Part shown: in pieces, positions 1 through 10,960 of the stretch
How positions within the stretch are numbered: the first letter of the stretch is position 1
Layout of the letters: every line of letters starts with the position of its first letter
Assembly: GCA_022393335.1 (NCBI GenBank)
Contig: JAJEKB010018387.1
Location: 1 to 64,000 of the forward strand
Length of the DNA stretch: 64,000 nt
Direction: 5' to 3'
DNA from: Macrotrachela quadricornifera
Lineage: Eukaryota > Rotifera > Eurotatoria > Philodinida > Philodinidae
The notes under the pieces: generated by a model
Databases searched by the model: none
What the model was told of the DNA's origin: nothing
Seen by the model: only the letters and a program-made list of their open reading frames with translations
Position numbers and translations under genes: made by a program

Positions 1-1026
1 CGTCTATCATCAGGTCGTATCGTTGCAAGTTATGAATATTTCACTCTTCCTGGATATACATCTTTACCAAATGTATCAGTTTATATTAGTGATGATAATG
101 GTCAATCATGGTCATTTAGTTCAAATATAACCCATAGTTATTTTACAACATTATTTGTCTATAATAATATGATATATGCTCTTGGTATCGATCCAGATTC
201 AAATGGATATACTGTAATTCATCGGAGTAGTGATAGTGGTATAACATGGAATTATAATGGAAGTGATAATGGTGTTATTTTATTTCGTGAAAAATTTGCA
301 GGTGGTGTTACACCAGTTGTTATTGCTAATAAAGTTATATATCATGCTACAGAATATTGGCCATTACCATCTCGATTTCCTCAAGATTATCAAGCAGCAA
401 TTATGAGTTGTGATTTATCGAAATTTAATTTAACAGAAGAAGATGATCCTATAATGAATCCTAAAAATTGGAAAATAACTCCACCATTTCTATTTGATCA
501 TAAATAGATACCAAAATCATATCCAAATTTAACAGCACCTGGATTTCTAGAAGGTAATGCTGTTATTGTACCAAAACCATCAGGAAAAGAATTACGTGTA
601 TTAAATATAATTAGATTTAATTCCTTACCTCTATCCAATCTTGCTATTATTTTAGAATTAAATCAAATTACAAATACACTTTCATTTGTTTCAATAATTA
701 ATTTTCCTGGTGGAATGACAAAATTTGTTATTCGATATGATCCAGTTACTGAAACATATTTTTCATTAGTTAATCCAGTAACATCACCTAATCATCCAAC
801 TCAACGTAATATATTAAGTTTATCTTATACAAAAGATTTAATTAATTTAAGTGAATGGAATGTTCTTATTGATCGTCTTTTGTATGATGATACTGGTTTA
901 TCGATTGATGATAGTTATCATTATACTGGTTTTCATTATGTTGATTGGCAATTTGATCGAATATCATCATTTAAAAATCAATCAAGTTGTATTGAATGGA
1001 ATTGTGATGGTGGTCCTGATTTAATT

Positions 1027-2963
1027 TTCCCTAGACTGAAAGGATAGGGTCTAGAAACGGGAATTCATCTTACTGCGTGTATTGCTTTTGTCGGTAACAA
1101 GGCACAAATGATCATTTTTTTGGTACAAACGACCATTTTTTTGACACCAGTGACCATGTTTTTGGCACAAACGGCCACTTTTTTGGTACCAATGACCACG
1201 TAACTATGGCACGAATGACCTCGTAACTATGGCACGAATAACCACGTAACTATGGCACGAATGACCTCGTAACTATGGCACGAATGACCACGTATCTGTA
1301 CTATTAAAAAATGATAATGAAAGTACAGCAACAATCAGCAGTTAACTACAATAAACGAAACATATCATTTTGATACAGCTGATTATTCTGAAGCTGCGTA
1401 CATTAAAAAAATGATAAATAGATAATAATGTTTGAATTAGGTAACAAGTAAAAATTTTCAGGGCATGAGAAGCATTTTTACGAAGATGTATATTTTACGG
1501 TGGATCGATTATTTATCTGCGCATTCTATTTAAATCGTATATGTTTACTAATGGGTACAGAATATTTGCGAAAATATAATTTTCATTCGTTAATATCGTG
1601 TTATTTAAATAGTATAATATTAATTTATTTATATTAAAAAGGTGCTAAGTTAAATATTTGAAATATTTCATAGTAATATCTATATTATTATTTTATTGAA
1701 TAAATATAAGTCAGAATGTAACGCCAATTTTATTCTTGATATGGAGAAGATGAAAGTAATATTAATATCAATAAAAAAAATAGAATGTTCGTATACACAG
1801 AATCTTATTAACACTTCGAAAAAAATGTTGATCTATTTTTTATATAATATGTCATTCTTCACCATCAACAAATATTATTAGTACATATATGAAAAGATTA
1901 ACGATATATCCGAACGTCATGTGCGACAATTAAGAAAAGCAATGTCAAGGAAAAAGATCTTCAAAGAGTACGCATTTATAATCCGATGATTTTAAAACTT
2001 TAGGAAATTGTATTATTGTAAAATATATTTATTTAATGTGTCAGTTTAGTTTTCTCTTATAGTAATATAGATAATATAGTTCAAAATTAGTTTCAATGTG
2101 TAATTATAGAGATATTTGGTGTTGCGTTAAATATTTTGAATCAAAATTTGATGCTAACGAACTAGTGTATGGGAACATATGCATTCATTAACATTCAGTC
2201 TCTTGAATAACGTAAATTCAGAAGAAGAGTATGTAAAGATAATAAACAAATCAGGAAAGGAATTATCTGCAGAGAATAAATATCAATCGGTTTTATATTC
2301 TGAAATGAATGATATTATTTTGATGTTATCGAAATGTCAGCGAATCTGACGCATTAACACATTTATCGATACTTTATTCGTCTTAATATTGTAAGTGGCT
2401 ATGCGATAAATCGTACATGATAAATCTACTAATGTAGTGTCTGACTGTTTTTAATTATTTTAATGAGTAAAATATTTACAGTGACTATAAAAAATATTGG
2501 ACTAATCTCTCCATAAGAATAAAGATAGTATAAAAATAAAAAAAGATGGTACTACTAAATGCTAGTTGTTTGGGAATGTAGACTTCAGTTTATATATTAC
2601 TTCTAGTTTATAAACTAATAATGATTGAAATAAATGTCTGTTAAACATGTGTCAGATTTGCGAAAAGTATTTAATTTTAAATATATAAACATACTTTTAT
2701 GTATAGCTGTAATTTTAAGATGATGTGTTAATTAGTTTATGACGAACTAAGATGTATTTTCAGCCGTTTTTTATGGAAAAGAAAATGACCTATTATATAG
2801 AAGATAAAATGATTTCATATAAAATCACTGTGATATCTGTTTTTTCTGTAAGTGACATTGATCAACTCTCATTCATATCTAATTACAGTCACATTCAAAC
2901 GTAAACCGCGACAGTCTAGGGCCAAGTGAATCGAGTTTCGATGAACGTTACTTGTATTTAATT
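1027..2963. mobile_element. 1.9 kb insertion in the sialidase-like gene, flanked by 8-bp direct repeat
   Basis: The octamer atttaatt stands at 1019-1026 and again at 2956-2963. Removing one copy plus the intervening DNA rejoins the sialidase frame exactly. Near the two ends lies an inverted decamer, ccctagactg at 1029-1038 and cagtctaggg at 2912-2921. The right copy is about 40 bp inside the duplication, so the true termini are uncertain. The 5' part carries a short tandem array. No convincing coding region is visible (only a short Lys/Ile-rich ORF at 1696-1881). An 8-bp duplication suits hAT or P-type transposons, but the ends do not look like hAT. I read it as a non-autonomous insertion of unknown class. 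Confidence 0.65.
1098..1298. repeat. Tandem array of 22-24 bp units
   Basis: Between about 1201 and 1298 a 23-bp unit (core taactatggcacgaatgacc) recurs about four times, alternating between accacg and acctcg variants. It is preceded by more diverged units of the form ggtacaaacgaccattttt from about 1098. The array lies inside the insertion, as an internal minisatellite of the element. Confidence 0.8.
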
Positions 2964-3074
2964 CGTACTGCATATCGTGGTGCTAATACATATCATAATT
3001 CAAATCGTATAACATATAAAACATTAGAAAATTATCGTCAATTAATCAAAGAACATCAGGAAAAAATTTTATGA

Positions 3075-4273
3075 TAATCGTAAAAGTAAAAACTAATTAT
3101 TATAATAGCAATACTTTTTTATTAATTAAATGACAGATTTATTTATCCTTAAATAAAGAAAACAACAATACAGGATTGCAAAATCCTAATTTAGAAAACT
3201 AGAAGTTGACGAAGAAAAAGTCAGTAGTTGACCAGCAAATCCTTATTTGAAATCAGACAGATAATTCAGGAGATTTTTGTTAAAATTAGAAAACTTTGGA
3301 TTGTTGTTTCTCAAAAAAAATTAAAATCTTTTTTCTAGTAATAGGTTAAAATTTTCTCCTGATGAGTTAATTGCAGCATGTTTTCTATGTAATACTATAT
3401 ATAAAAAAAATTAAAAGTAATTATATCGGGTGTGCCAGATTAAATGAACCTTTCAGTATTTTACATTTTTCTTATCTATAAGTTAGCATAGGAAGAAATA
3501 TTTTTTTTATAGAAAGACTCCTTGTCAAATTCTCTATAAAACGTAGATATTTTTTTATTTTAAAACGTCTCCATTATTTTGAGACAGGTGATACAATCGA
3601 TTGGTCCAAGAATTATAACATCTTTCTGAATTTTTTTCACCGCTTTTTTTAATTCTTGAATCATTATTGCTTTAGATGTCACTTTATTCCAGTTGATGAG
3701 CTTTGTAAATTCATCCCGAATACAATACCCAGTCAAACGTAGAAGTCTGAAAAACGCATGTAAATGCAGTATTATCGTTATATGTACACGCATGCATCAT
3801 TATGATATATCATGCGTGTAGACGCGTCACACAGTTTACTATATTCGCGGTTGCATGCATGAAAGTTTGTGCATCTGCACGCTCTGTATATTCCCTTCCG
3901 AGGACGTGCATGACAATATTGTAATAATCCAAAAATGAAATACATATTGCGAACATGCATGAACACGCAGAAGTATTTTTCCAGAGATAAGATTCGAACA
4001 TACTTACTTTATTTTATAAGACAAGCTGTTGCACCATTCAACCATTTACTTACATTAGAAAATACAATCAAAAATGAGTTTATAATGATCATCCGATAAG
4101 TGCTATTTATACATGTGCATAAAATCTAACTAAGGGGGAAAAATAGATTTTTTATGATTAAAATCAAAATTAAATAAAAAAAAATCAGTTTAATCAAAAT
4201 AAAATTAATTTAACTAAGAATATCAGAAGAAAAAATGTATCATCAAATTTTTAATCTCTGCTGTTCAAAATAT
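3075..4273. other. Intergenic; no recognised gene
   Basis: AT-rich sequence. A minus-strand stretch at 3560-3752 can be read as one exon behind an acceptor (…FTKLINWNKV…ELKKAVKKIQKD), but I recognise no family and see no partner exons. Sequence near 3790-3965 is rich in catgcatg-type words. Nothing else can be supported. Confidence 0.4.
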
Positions 4274-4557
4274 CAATGAGCCTTATTCCCACTTTGCTTG
4301 TTGGCCACAGATACAGTCAAAATTGGCCACAAACGTATATGTTTGTTGCTAAGACCGACTTCCTTCTTTTTTTATCTATTTATCACTTACTTTCTTTGTC
4401 TCTTCTCTCTTGCCTAGGCAAGAGAGAAGAGACAGAGAAAGTAAGTGATAAATAGATAAAAAAAGAAGGAAGCCGGTCTTAGCAACAAACATATACGTTT
4501 GTGGCCAATTTTGACTGTATCTGTGGCCAACAAGCAAAGTGGGAATAAGGCTCATTG
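4274..4557. mobile_element. 284-bp near-perfect palindrome (MITE-like)
   Basis: The two 142-bp arms are reverse complements with only a few mismatches (for example near gaccgacttcc / ggaagccggtc), meeting at tgcctaggca (4411-4420) with no spacer. The outer ends read caatgagccttattcccac and its complement. I see no clear target duplication. The element abuts the minus-strand gene remnant to its right and supplies that frame's stop codon. It has no coding capacity. Confidence 0.85.
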
Positions 4558-5593
4558 TTGAGTCGGATAAAGCACGATTAGTTCCTCGCAGGCACTGTGA
4601 TAAGCGAGTATTCCATTATTTTTTCGAAGAACAAGCGATCGTCGAGCCTGATTTAGTTTTGATTGAAATCTAATAAATGGAAAAAAGTTTTTAATAAAAT
4701 TTAATTGAAAAAATACGGAGATATTGAACAAGAAGAGGATAGAATACACACCATTTTGCTATTTTTTGCGGCCCCAATCTTTAGGAGCAATTGCCATCAG
4801 GCGAACCCTTTCATCAACACCACTATCAGTATATAACTTTTTTAAACCACTCAAAAGTTCGTTCGACTCATATATTGTTAGTTCATGAGGATTTGGATCA
4901 TTCGAAAGTTGAGATTTCCCATCCAATACATCGCATAATCGATTTAGTTTTCGATAAACTTCATCAACTTTGGTTCGAATGGGTGATACTGCTGATCTAA
5001 ATACAATCGTCATTTTAGAAAATTCGAATTGAGTTTACAAACTAACCTGTTATGAATCGGATCTATGTTCAGTAATTCGAATATAGCTGATAATTCCTCC
5101 ATTGCTTTGTCTTTCTTACGCTCGAGTTCATAGAAAACTTGATCTGTCTCTTTGTTCATCGATTCGAGATCAGTTGTGTCCTCATGCATATGTGGTGATT
5201 TATCATCATTGTCATCTGATTCAGCTATAATACCACTATCCATATGAGGATTTTGTCGCTCTTCTTCCTTGAATTCATTGACATCCATATCGACAGCAAC
5301 ATTATCAACATCATCATCATCATCATCATTTTTATTTTGATTGATCGAAGAATTTTCTGTCATGAATTCTTCACCACTTGAACTTTCATCGTCGTTGACT
5401 TCCATTGGTTGATGAGTCATCATTTTCTTCGATTCAAATGTATGGCATCTTCGACATAACCAACGAATTCGATTGTGAGCCACATCATATTGAGAAATCA
5501 CAATAGTTCAAAAGCTGTAAAGACACAGCCTTGATTCCTTTTGGCACAAGTGTAGATTTTCCATGCTTTATTGAATGTTCACAATATTTTTGT
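4552..5593 (-). pseudogene. Broken gene resembling a mobile-element-associated protein, family not identified
   Basis: Minus-strand exons can be pieced together. A first segment (about 5593-5478) encodes CEHSIKHGKSTLVPKGIKAV. In a shifted frame, 5501-5027 carries a Cys/His knuckle (WLCRRCH), an acidic run (NDDDDDDVDN) and a helical region ending IDPIHNR. An intron (about 5026-4979) joins this to a segment ending APKDWGRKK at 4759. A further exon (4657-4558) reads QARRSLVLRKNNGILAYHS. The frame is broken between the first two segments and again by TAG after GRKK. The frame then ends one codon inside the 284-bp palindrome. The DWGRKK…QARR combination reminds me of uncharacterised transposon-linked proteins of animals, but I cannot name the family. 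Treat it as a decayed copy. Confidence 0.55.
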
Positions 5594-6319
5594 CTTGGCA
5601 TCAAGATAAAATGTTGGAAAAAAAATAGGTACTACTGAGCACTCAATATCTTTACTAATATTCAATGATTCATCCCGTAATCTTATTCGTTTAAGATCAG
5701 AACATTTTTAGTAATACATCACATTTTAAATCTAAAGATGTCCTTACACAGAAATGGGAAATCTATCATTTTGATAATACTGTCCTTTTCGACTGCGTTC
5801 TCTTTCTTTTGTGAGACCGCTTTACGACAAACCTTCCTAGTGATATGAGCAAAGTAATCAGTTCAACATCATTTCGAGAGGATAGTATCATCAAAATTCT
5901 CGTACTCTACAAAGAAAATAAGACAAGATTTCTTCGAATTAATTGAATCTAATTCACATTCACGAAATAGGACTATTATTATATACATAGAAAATGACTT
6001 ACCATATATGACTTTCAATAAGACCAGTCTGAGTACTATCAGAAAACATGTTTCTAGACTTGTTTGATATTTATGAGTACTAAAAAATTTCGAAAAAAGA
6101 GCTTTTGATGAAGTTCTAGACGTTTTTCTGTCATTTTTTGTATATATGAAAAAACGCTGTAGGTGTACCTAAAAAACGCTAAAAACTCGGGGTTTTTCCC
6201 AGATAGGACCCAATTTTTTTTCCACCAAAAGTGTTTTCTAACAAAGATCGCATGTTTGAACCGGGAAAAAATCGAAAAAAAACCTGTTCAAAAAAGTGGA
6301 TGGGTCCTCATGGATTCAC
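5594..6319. other. Intergenic; no recognised gene
   Basis: No reading frame with convincing homology. Short blocks such as the gggtttttcccagatagg neighbourhood (6191-6210) look like decayed repeat sequence. Upstream exons of the minus-strand remnant may lie here but could not be recognised. Confidence 0.4.
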
Positions 6320-7560
6320 CCTATAATATTTAGTCGACGCGTTTCTGTCTTTAGATGTTTCACACATTGAACACCGCTTTCCGTTTTCCTTGTGCAGAAT
6401 CTTCATTTTTTGATTCTTATGAATTTCTTCTTGTTACAGAATGACTAATAATAGCTGAAGCATTTTGAATGTCTTTATGCAGGAATTTTGAGGTTTTTGA
6501 ACGAAAATCCAACAGAGGTGTCACCAGACTAACGAGGGAACATGTTGACATGTTCAAGCATTTTAGAGCCCATCTTTTGACTACAAATGGACCTCGATAA
6601 GGCATGAAAAGGATTCATTCCCTTGTCCCTTTTTTCTCGAGTTATGACCATTTTACTTGTTTTTCGGCTTACTTCAACGTATTTCAAAAAAATTTGAATT
6701 ATGCATTTTCGACTTGAAAATTTGCCCATCTATAGGTCTCATTGGCATTAGATTGTTCTACAATTTTCAGCTCAAGGTGATGTTTTCTTCAAGTGATAAT
6801 GAATTTTCAAGCCAAAGCAGTTTTTTTCGAATAGTTGCAAAAATAAAGGATATTTTAAGGTTCGATTCTCTGGAGAAGGAGCCGTTGGTTCAGACTGAGA
6901 CTTGTAGAACAATCTAGTGCAGATGAGATCTAATTATGGGGAAAATTTCAGGTCGAAAATACATGATTCAAATTGTTTCGGAATACGTTGCAGTAAGCCG
7001 AAAAAACAAGTAAAATGGTCATAACTCGAGAAAAAAGGGACAAGGGAATGAATCCTTTTCAGGCTTTTCATGCCTAATCGAGGTCTACTTGTAGCCAAAA
7101 GATGGGCACTAAAACGCTTGAACATGTAAATATGTTCCCTTGTAAGTTCGAGTTCTTCTAAAAATAATCGCCTCTAATATCTCTTATTTCAATTTCATTC
7201 TGGATTTTTCGCCTTCCATCAAATAAAAGCATTTATAGCCGCCATATGTATCATACTGTAGAAAATATAAAGCGGTGACCACTTTGTACCTCTTTTTACC
7301 TATAAATGACAAGATATAAAGATAGAAATTAAAAATATTTTTTACTATATATTTGTGGCACATCTGATCAACCGTGTCAACAGCTCCCTTGATTTTATTA
7401 CCATCCAAAACAATAATTGTTTTTCCAACCTAATTGTTCACCTGATTATTATGATGTTTCAAAGAAAGGAATAAGATAGCTTCATTTTTTTTGGTACAAA
7501 GGAAACTAAAGTCTCCTTTTGTTCTGATAGATTGATCATTAACTATTAATAATGAAGATT
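6320..7560 (-). pseudogene. piggyBac-type transposase remnant, split by a fold-back element
   Basis: Reading right to left on the minus strand, the piggyBac DDE domain signature is clear: CTKKNEAILFLS, then NKIKGAVDTVDQMCHKYIVK. A 46-bp intron follows and then RGTKWSPLYIFYSMIHMAAINAFI and WKAKNPE. After 7143 the homology is interrupted by the fold-back element 6533-7142. It resumes at 6530 with SLVTPLLDFRSKTSKFL and a tail GKRKAVFNVCETSKDRNAST, matching the family's C-terminal Cys-rich region. Removing the insert restores EELEL-SLVTPLL in frame. In-frame stops (VNN*VGK, AFI*WK, NPE*N and one after TRRNS) show that the copy was already dead or died later. Both ends are missing. Confidence 0.85.
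6533..7142. mobile_element. Fold-back element with TAA target duplication, inside piggyBac remnant
   Basis: The outer arms (6533 to about 6745 and about 6920-7142) are imperfect reverse complements around position 6833, including the shared block gtcataactcgagaaaaaag. TIRs read cgagggaacatg and, from the other side, caagggaacata. TAA stands directly outside both ends (6530-6532 and 7143-7145), and excision of the element plus one TAA restores the piggyBac frame. A 3-bp TWA duplication is typical of PIF/Harbinger-type elements; the class is an inference. The two ORFs at 6529-6729 and 6934-7125 are arm sequence, not genes. Confidence 0.8.
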
Positions 7561-7976
7561 GATGAAAAAAATCTCTTATTTGAACGGATAATTTTACGCC
7601 AGACACAGGTCAACAATTTTAGTATGGCGCAGCCTGCAGAACAAGTCTAATATTATATGAACAAATCAATCCAGGATAAATTCTCAAAACTTATCTTAGC
7701 TTGCTAGATAGAAGACCTCATCGAGAACTTCATTTTGATCCTGATAGAAATAATTAATGATTTATGTAAAAATAAACTTATATCCGTCGTTTTGTATAAG
7801 TCAGTCATAATCCCCATACTCTAGTTTTATCCTCCTGCATATAAGACGAAGACTATTTTTAAAATATAAAAATAAATTTTCCACTATAATTTTATTTCAT
7901 TTCTTCTATTAAAATTTATATTAAAAAATGATTTAACATTGACTAAAACAGAAAAATCTATCAACGATTGTTTCAT

Positions 7977-9755
7977 CTATACGATTGCATAATGTTTAAT
8001 TCCATATTTTTGTCTTAATTCATGTAATAGTGTATGATTAAAAGGACAACTAATATTTTTACCATTTATAATAAAACCTCCCAACTTCCACTGACGATGT
8101 TCATGTACAAAATCCTCTATCCATAAATCTAAACAATCAAAAAATCTATCAGGTGATCTTGTTGTTACTAAAGAACAAAAATCTTTATCTTTTTCACACA
8201 TTTCTACAAATACTTGTCCATCAGGTGCTAAATTATCTCGAGGATTAACTGGTAATGAAAATCCTTGTAAAATAAGTTGTGCTGCTTGTCGAATTAATTT
8301 GATAACTTCATCTTTTTTAATACCATTTGGTCTTTCATTAATTGGATAATAAAGACCTTTGATATAAGGTGTACCACTTGTCATATGTTGTTCAAGATAT
8401 GAAGCATAAGCTTTTTCTGTATTTTCTAATCCCCATGGTCTCAAACCTCCAAGATTAATCGTTATAGATCCGTCTGATAAAAATGTTTGATACATTTGAC
8501 CAGTACCTGGACCAGTAATATGAATATCCATTTTTTGTAGAATTTTCAACTGAGCCATAAAATTATTATCGATTAACTCATATAATGGTGATCGAGAATC
8601 AGTTGATGTTGCATTGATTTGAATTAAACTAAGATTTTGAGTTTTAACTTGATTATAATAAAGATAAGAAACATGAATTAATGGCCATTCTAATTTAATT
8701 GTATTTTCATTTTTAGTTTTATTCAAATAAAAATTGGTATAATTATTTATTTCATTAATTGCATCATTAATTTGTTTTTTATCATCATTTGTAAAACGTT
8801 TATTATCAATAACATATGCTAAAAGAAGATCATGAGGAGTTCGACGTTCAGATGAAGATTTTTGTCGAATAATTGAATGAATAAAACCATGTTGTTGATA
8901 CATTCTATCACGAAAAAGTCTTGAACCATCTAATTCAACACCTCCAGGTAATTGTAAATTAGGTTGTGTACAACGTTGACAGAAAGTTCCACTACCCATA
9001 ACTAGTTCTTCAAACATAAACCATTTTCCATTTGACATTTTATTTAAAACACTTTGTTTAAGAAAACCAAGACCACCAAAACGATTAAAAATATCTTCAC
9101 TCCAACAGTCATTACATTCATCTACTCTAGCTAGAATACGAAAAGGATGAAGATGTCTTGGAGAAAACCGAATAAGTGCAACATAAGCTGGATAAAATCC
9201 ATCAAAAAGTGCATGACCTATATTATAATGCCACGGTTGTCCAAAATAAAGTGTGACAGATGGAATTATCTTTGGATTAATATTAATACGAACAAATTTT
9301 TCAAGGTCAGAATATGAATCAAATACATATTTATTTGGTGCAACAGGCCATAAGTAGAAAGCATCTGTTCGTACAGAAAATATTGGTAAATCTCTTCCTT
9401 TTACTGTTAAAATCATAAATGTACTATTAATATAATACAAATTTTTAAATAAGCAAGATTGATTATATAAAGAACCAATACATTGAATAATTGTTTCTAA
9501 TGTTTTATTATGATAAATAAACACTGAATTTGTGAACGGTAAAATATGTTTGTTGATCTCATCTGGCAATGAATGTAAGAAAATTGTACTATTCAAAATA
9601 CTTTTGTCATTCAATGTATATGGAGTTTTTAAAACACTGTTTTCTTTTTTTAGAAATATATTCTGTACAATAATTATAAAAATAATTGTCAGAAAGCTAA
9701 GTAATAGAATACGAAATAATGGACGGATAAGTAGTCTTTTTATATTTGTCAACAT
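7977..9755 (-). CDS. Type II membrane glycosyltransferase-like protein (GT61/DUF563-like)
   Basis: A single uninterrupted frame of 592 codons starts at ATG 9755-9753. Residues 1-12 are basic, and residues about 13-31 form one hydrophobic signal anchor (LFRILLLSFLTIIFIIIV). This gives the short cytosolic tail and lumenal catalytic domain of a Golgi enzyme. In the lumenal part, QPWHYNIGHALFDGFYPAY and ITGPGTGQMYQTFL followed by INLGG match, as I recall them, the H-N..H.L.D and G.HGAG..N...L patterns of family 61 glycosyltransferases. Paired cysteines (ECNDCW, FCQRC) and several N-x-S/T sites fit a lumenal protein. Acceptor and donor sugars cannot be told from the sequence. It is intronless, unlike most other genes here. 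It stands alone; the nearest neighbour is the dead piggyBac copy. Confidence 0.75.
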   Translation of the reverse strand: MLTNIKRLLIRPLFRILLLSFLTIIFIIIVQNIFLKKENSVLKTPYTLNDKSILNSTIFLHSLPDEINKHILPFTNSVFIYHNKTLETIIQCIGSLYNQSCLFKNLYYINSTFMILTVKGRDLPIFSVRTDAFYLWPVAPNKYVFDSYSDLEKFVRININPKIIPSVTLYFGQPWHYNIGHALFDGFYPAYVALIRFSPRHLHPFRILARVDECNDCWSEDIFNRFGGLGFLKQSVLNKMSNGKWFMFEELVMGSGTFCQRCTQPNLQLPGGVELDGSRLFRDRMYQQHGFIHSIIRQKSSSERRTPHDLLLAYVIDNKRFTNDDKKQINDAINEINNYTNFYLNKTKNENTIKLEWPLIHVSYLYYNQVKTQNLSLIQINATSTDSRSPLYELIDNNFMAQLKILQKMDIHITGPGTGQMYQTFLSDGSITINLGGLRPWGLENTEKAYASYLEQHMTSGTPYIKGLYYPINERPNGIKKDEVIKLIRQAAQLILQGFSLPVNPRDNLAPDGQVFVEMCEKDKDFCSLVTTRSPDRFFDCLDLWIEDFVHEHRQWKLGGFIINGKNISCPFNHTLLHELRQKYGIKHYAIV

Positions 9756-10601
9756 GATTGATAATAACCTGAAATAATGAAAAGAAAGAGAAAATCAAGC
9801 GAATAATAATTAAAAGTGAAATATTTTAATAACTGATTTCTTCACCTATATTTGTGCAACGTTTCAGTCAATGGTTTATTTACAAATAAAAGACCGATGA
9901 CAACAACACTGAGATGTCAATTGGTAGGTAAAGCGTTGATATATCACATATTAAAAAAGAATAAAATCGTTAATATGACAGAAAGGAAAAAAATCGATAA
10001 AAGAAATTGTATAAACTTCTCATTTATGGCATTTGTGTATCGACTACGCGATGCAAATAAAAGTTTATTACATGAGAAAAGTAAAATTCTCATACTAAAT
10101 AGAAAAGCAATAAAGCAGACCGTCTGATAAGGTTATAAATCTACCACTCTCATAGATTTCACTTTCAATAGGATAGAAAGATAGAGCATGAAATACTGCG
10201 CCTTCCTGTGTATTTATTTTATTTTTTGTTAAATGCAAAAAAAAACTCCAAGGACTAAATATGCTTGAGGGTCTATTACTTTTGAATGATTCAGAGGATA
10301 ATAATGGTACTTATAATTTTTTCTTTTGTAAATCCAATATGAAAACTTATAACGTAGATCGACGTAGTTCTTCATGCTCTACAAAATGATAAGGGGATTA
10401 TGTTTATCTTTTATGGTACTCTTAAATAATATAGGACCAACTGCATACAATAGATATCATTGTCATTTTACATGAATACCTTTGCAGGATACTATTCGAC
10501 TTGAAAGTCAAATTAGTACTAAATATCTTCATTATCAAAAACTGTGCTATCTCATGCTCTATCAATCTATATCGTTTTGAGAAAAATCTATTCTATTCTA
10601 A
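9756..10601. other. Intergenic; no recognised gene
   Basis: Upstream of the glycosyltransferase. The plus ORF at 9852-10127 starts within AT-rich sequence and shows no domain, signal peptide or homology I can name. A promoter for the minus-strand gene would lie in the first few hundred bases but no clear TATA element stands out. Confidence 0.4.
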
Positions 10602-10960
10602 CGAGAGAACCTTCCTAACTGTCAAATCGCTTTACAGTTCAAACAATATATATAAGGTAGACCCCAATGAAGTATGAAAAATCCCAAACTATAGAGTACC
10701 CATAGGCTTTCTGTTCGGAGTTATGGGCATTTTACTGTAATTTTAGCCTATGGCATGCAATATACCCAAAAATTGAATGACGACACTTCGATCTGAGATT
10801 TCAGCCATAGATAGGTCTCAGTATGAGTGGGATATCCTCAAAGTTTCAGCGCAAAAGACCTTGTCCTTCTCGAGATATTAATCTCCCAAACAATACAAAA
10901 TTCTAGCATTGTGACTGGTTTTTTAGGAGTTTGAGAGACTATCCATGAGGTCATCGAGAA
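10602..10960. mobile_element. Partial fold-back family member (left end)
   Basis: TAA (10599-10601) is followed by cgagagaaccttcctaactg, the same terminus as the elements at 6533 and 51158. Internal blocks such as ttttactg.aattttagcc and gccatagataggtctca also recur in the 51 kb element. No matching right end was found, so the copy appears truncated or overrun by the large inverted repeat that starts near 10961. Confidence 0.6.

Larger units (their letters stand above)
1..3074 (+). pseudogene. Sialidase/BNR-repeat-like enzyme, broken, 5' end outside window
   Basis: Frame 1 is open from the window edge and shows two Asp-box motifs (SDDNGQSW near nt 88-111, SSDSGITW near 229-252), then the family-like stretches GFLEGNAV and HYVDWQFD. 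Such proteins hydrolyse or bind sialic-acid-like sugars; the substrate here is unknown. There are two lesions. A TAG at 505-507 interrupts an otherwise continuous frame (HK*IPKSYP). At 1027 the homology stops, and it resumes in the same frame at 2964 with IRTAYRGANTYHNSNRITY and then LENYR, ending at TGA 3072-3074. That tail matches the conserved C-terminal pattern of bacterial-type sialidase-like proteins (RTA..GA..H..N..T....ENFR). No introns are visible. The compact, intronless form leaves bacterial ancestry possible but unproven. The stop could be a sequencing error; the insertion is clear. Confidence 0.8.

Noticed and set aside
6417..7125. Several small ORFs around the piggyBac remnant
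   Set aside because: They are readings of the fold-back arms or of shifted piggyBac frames.
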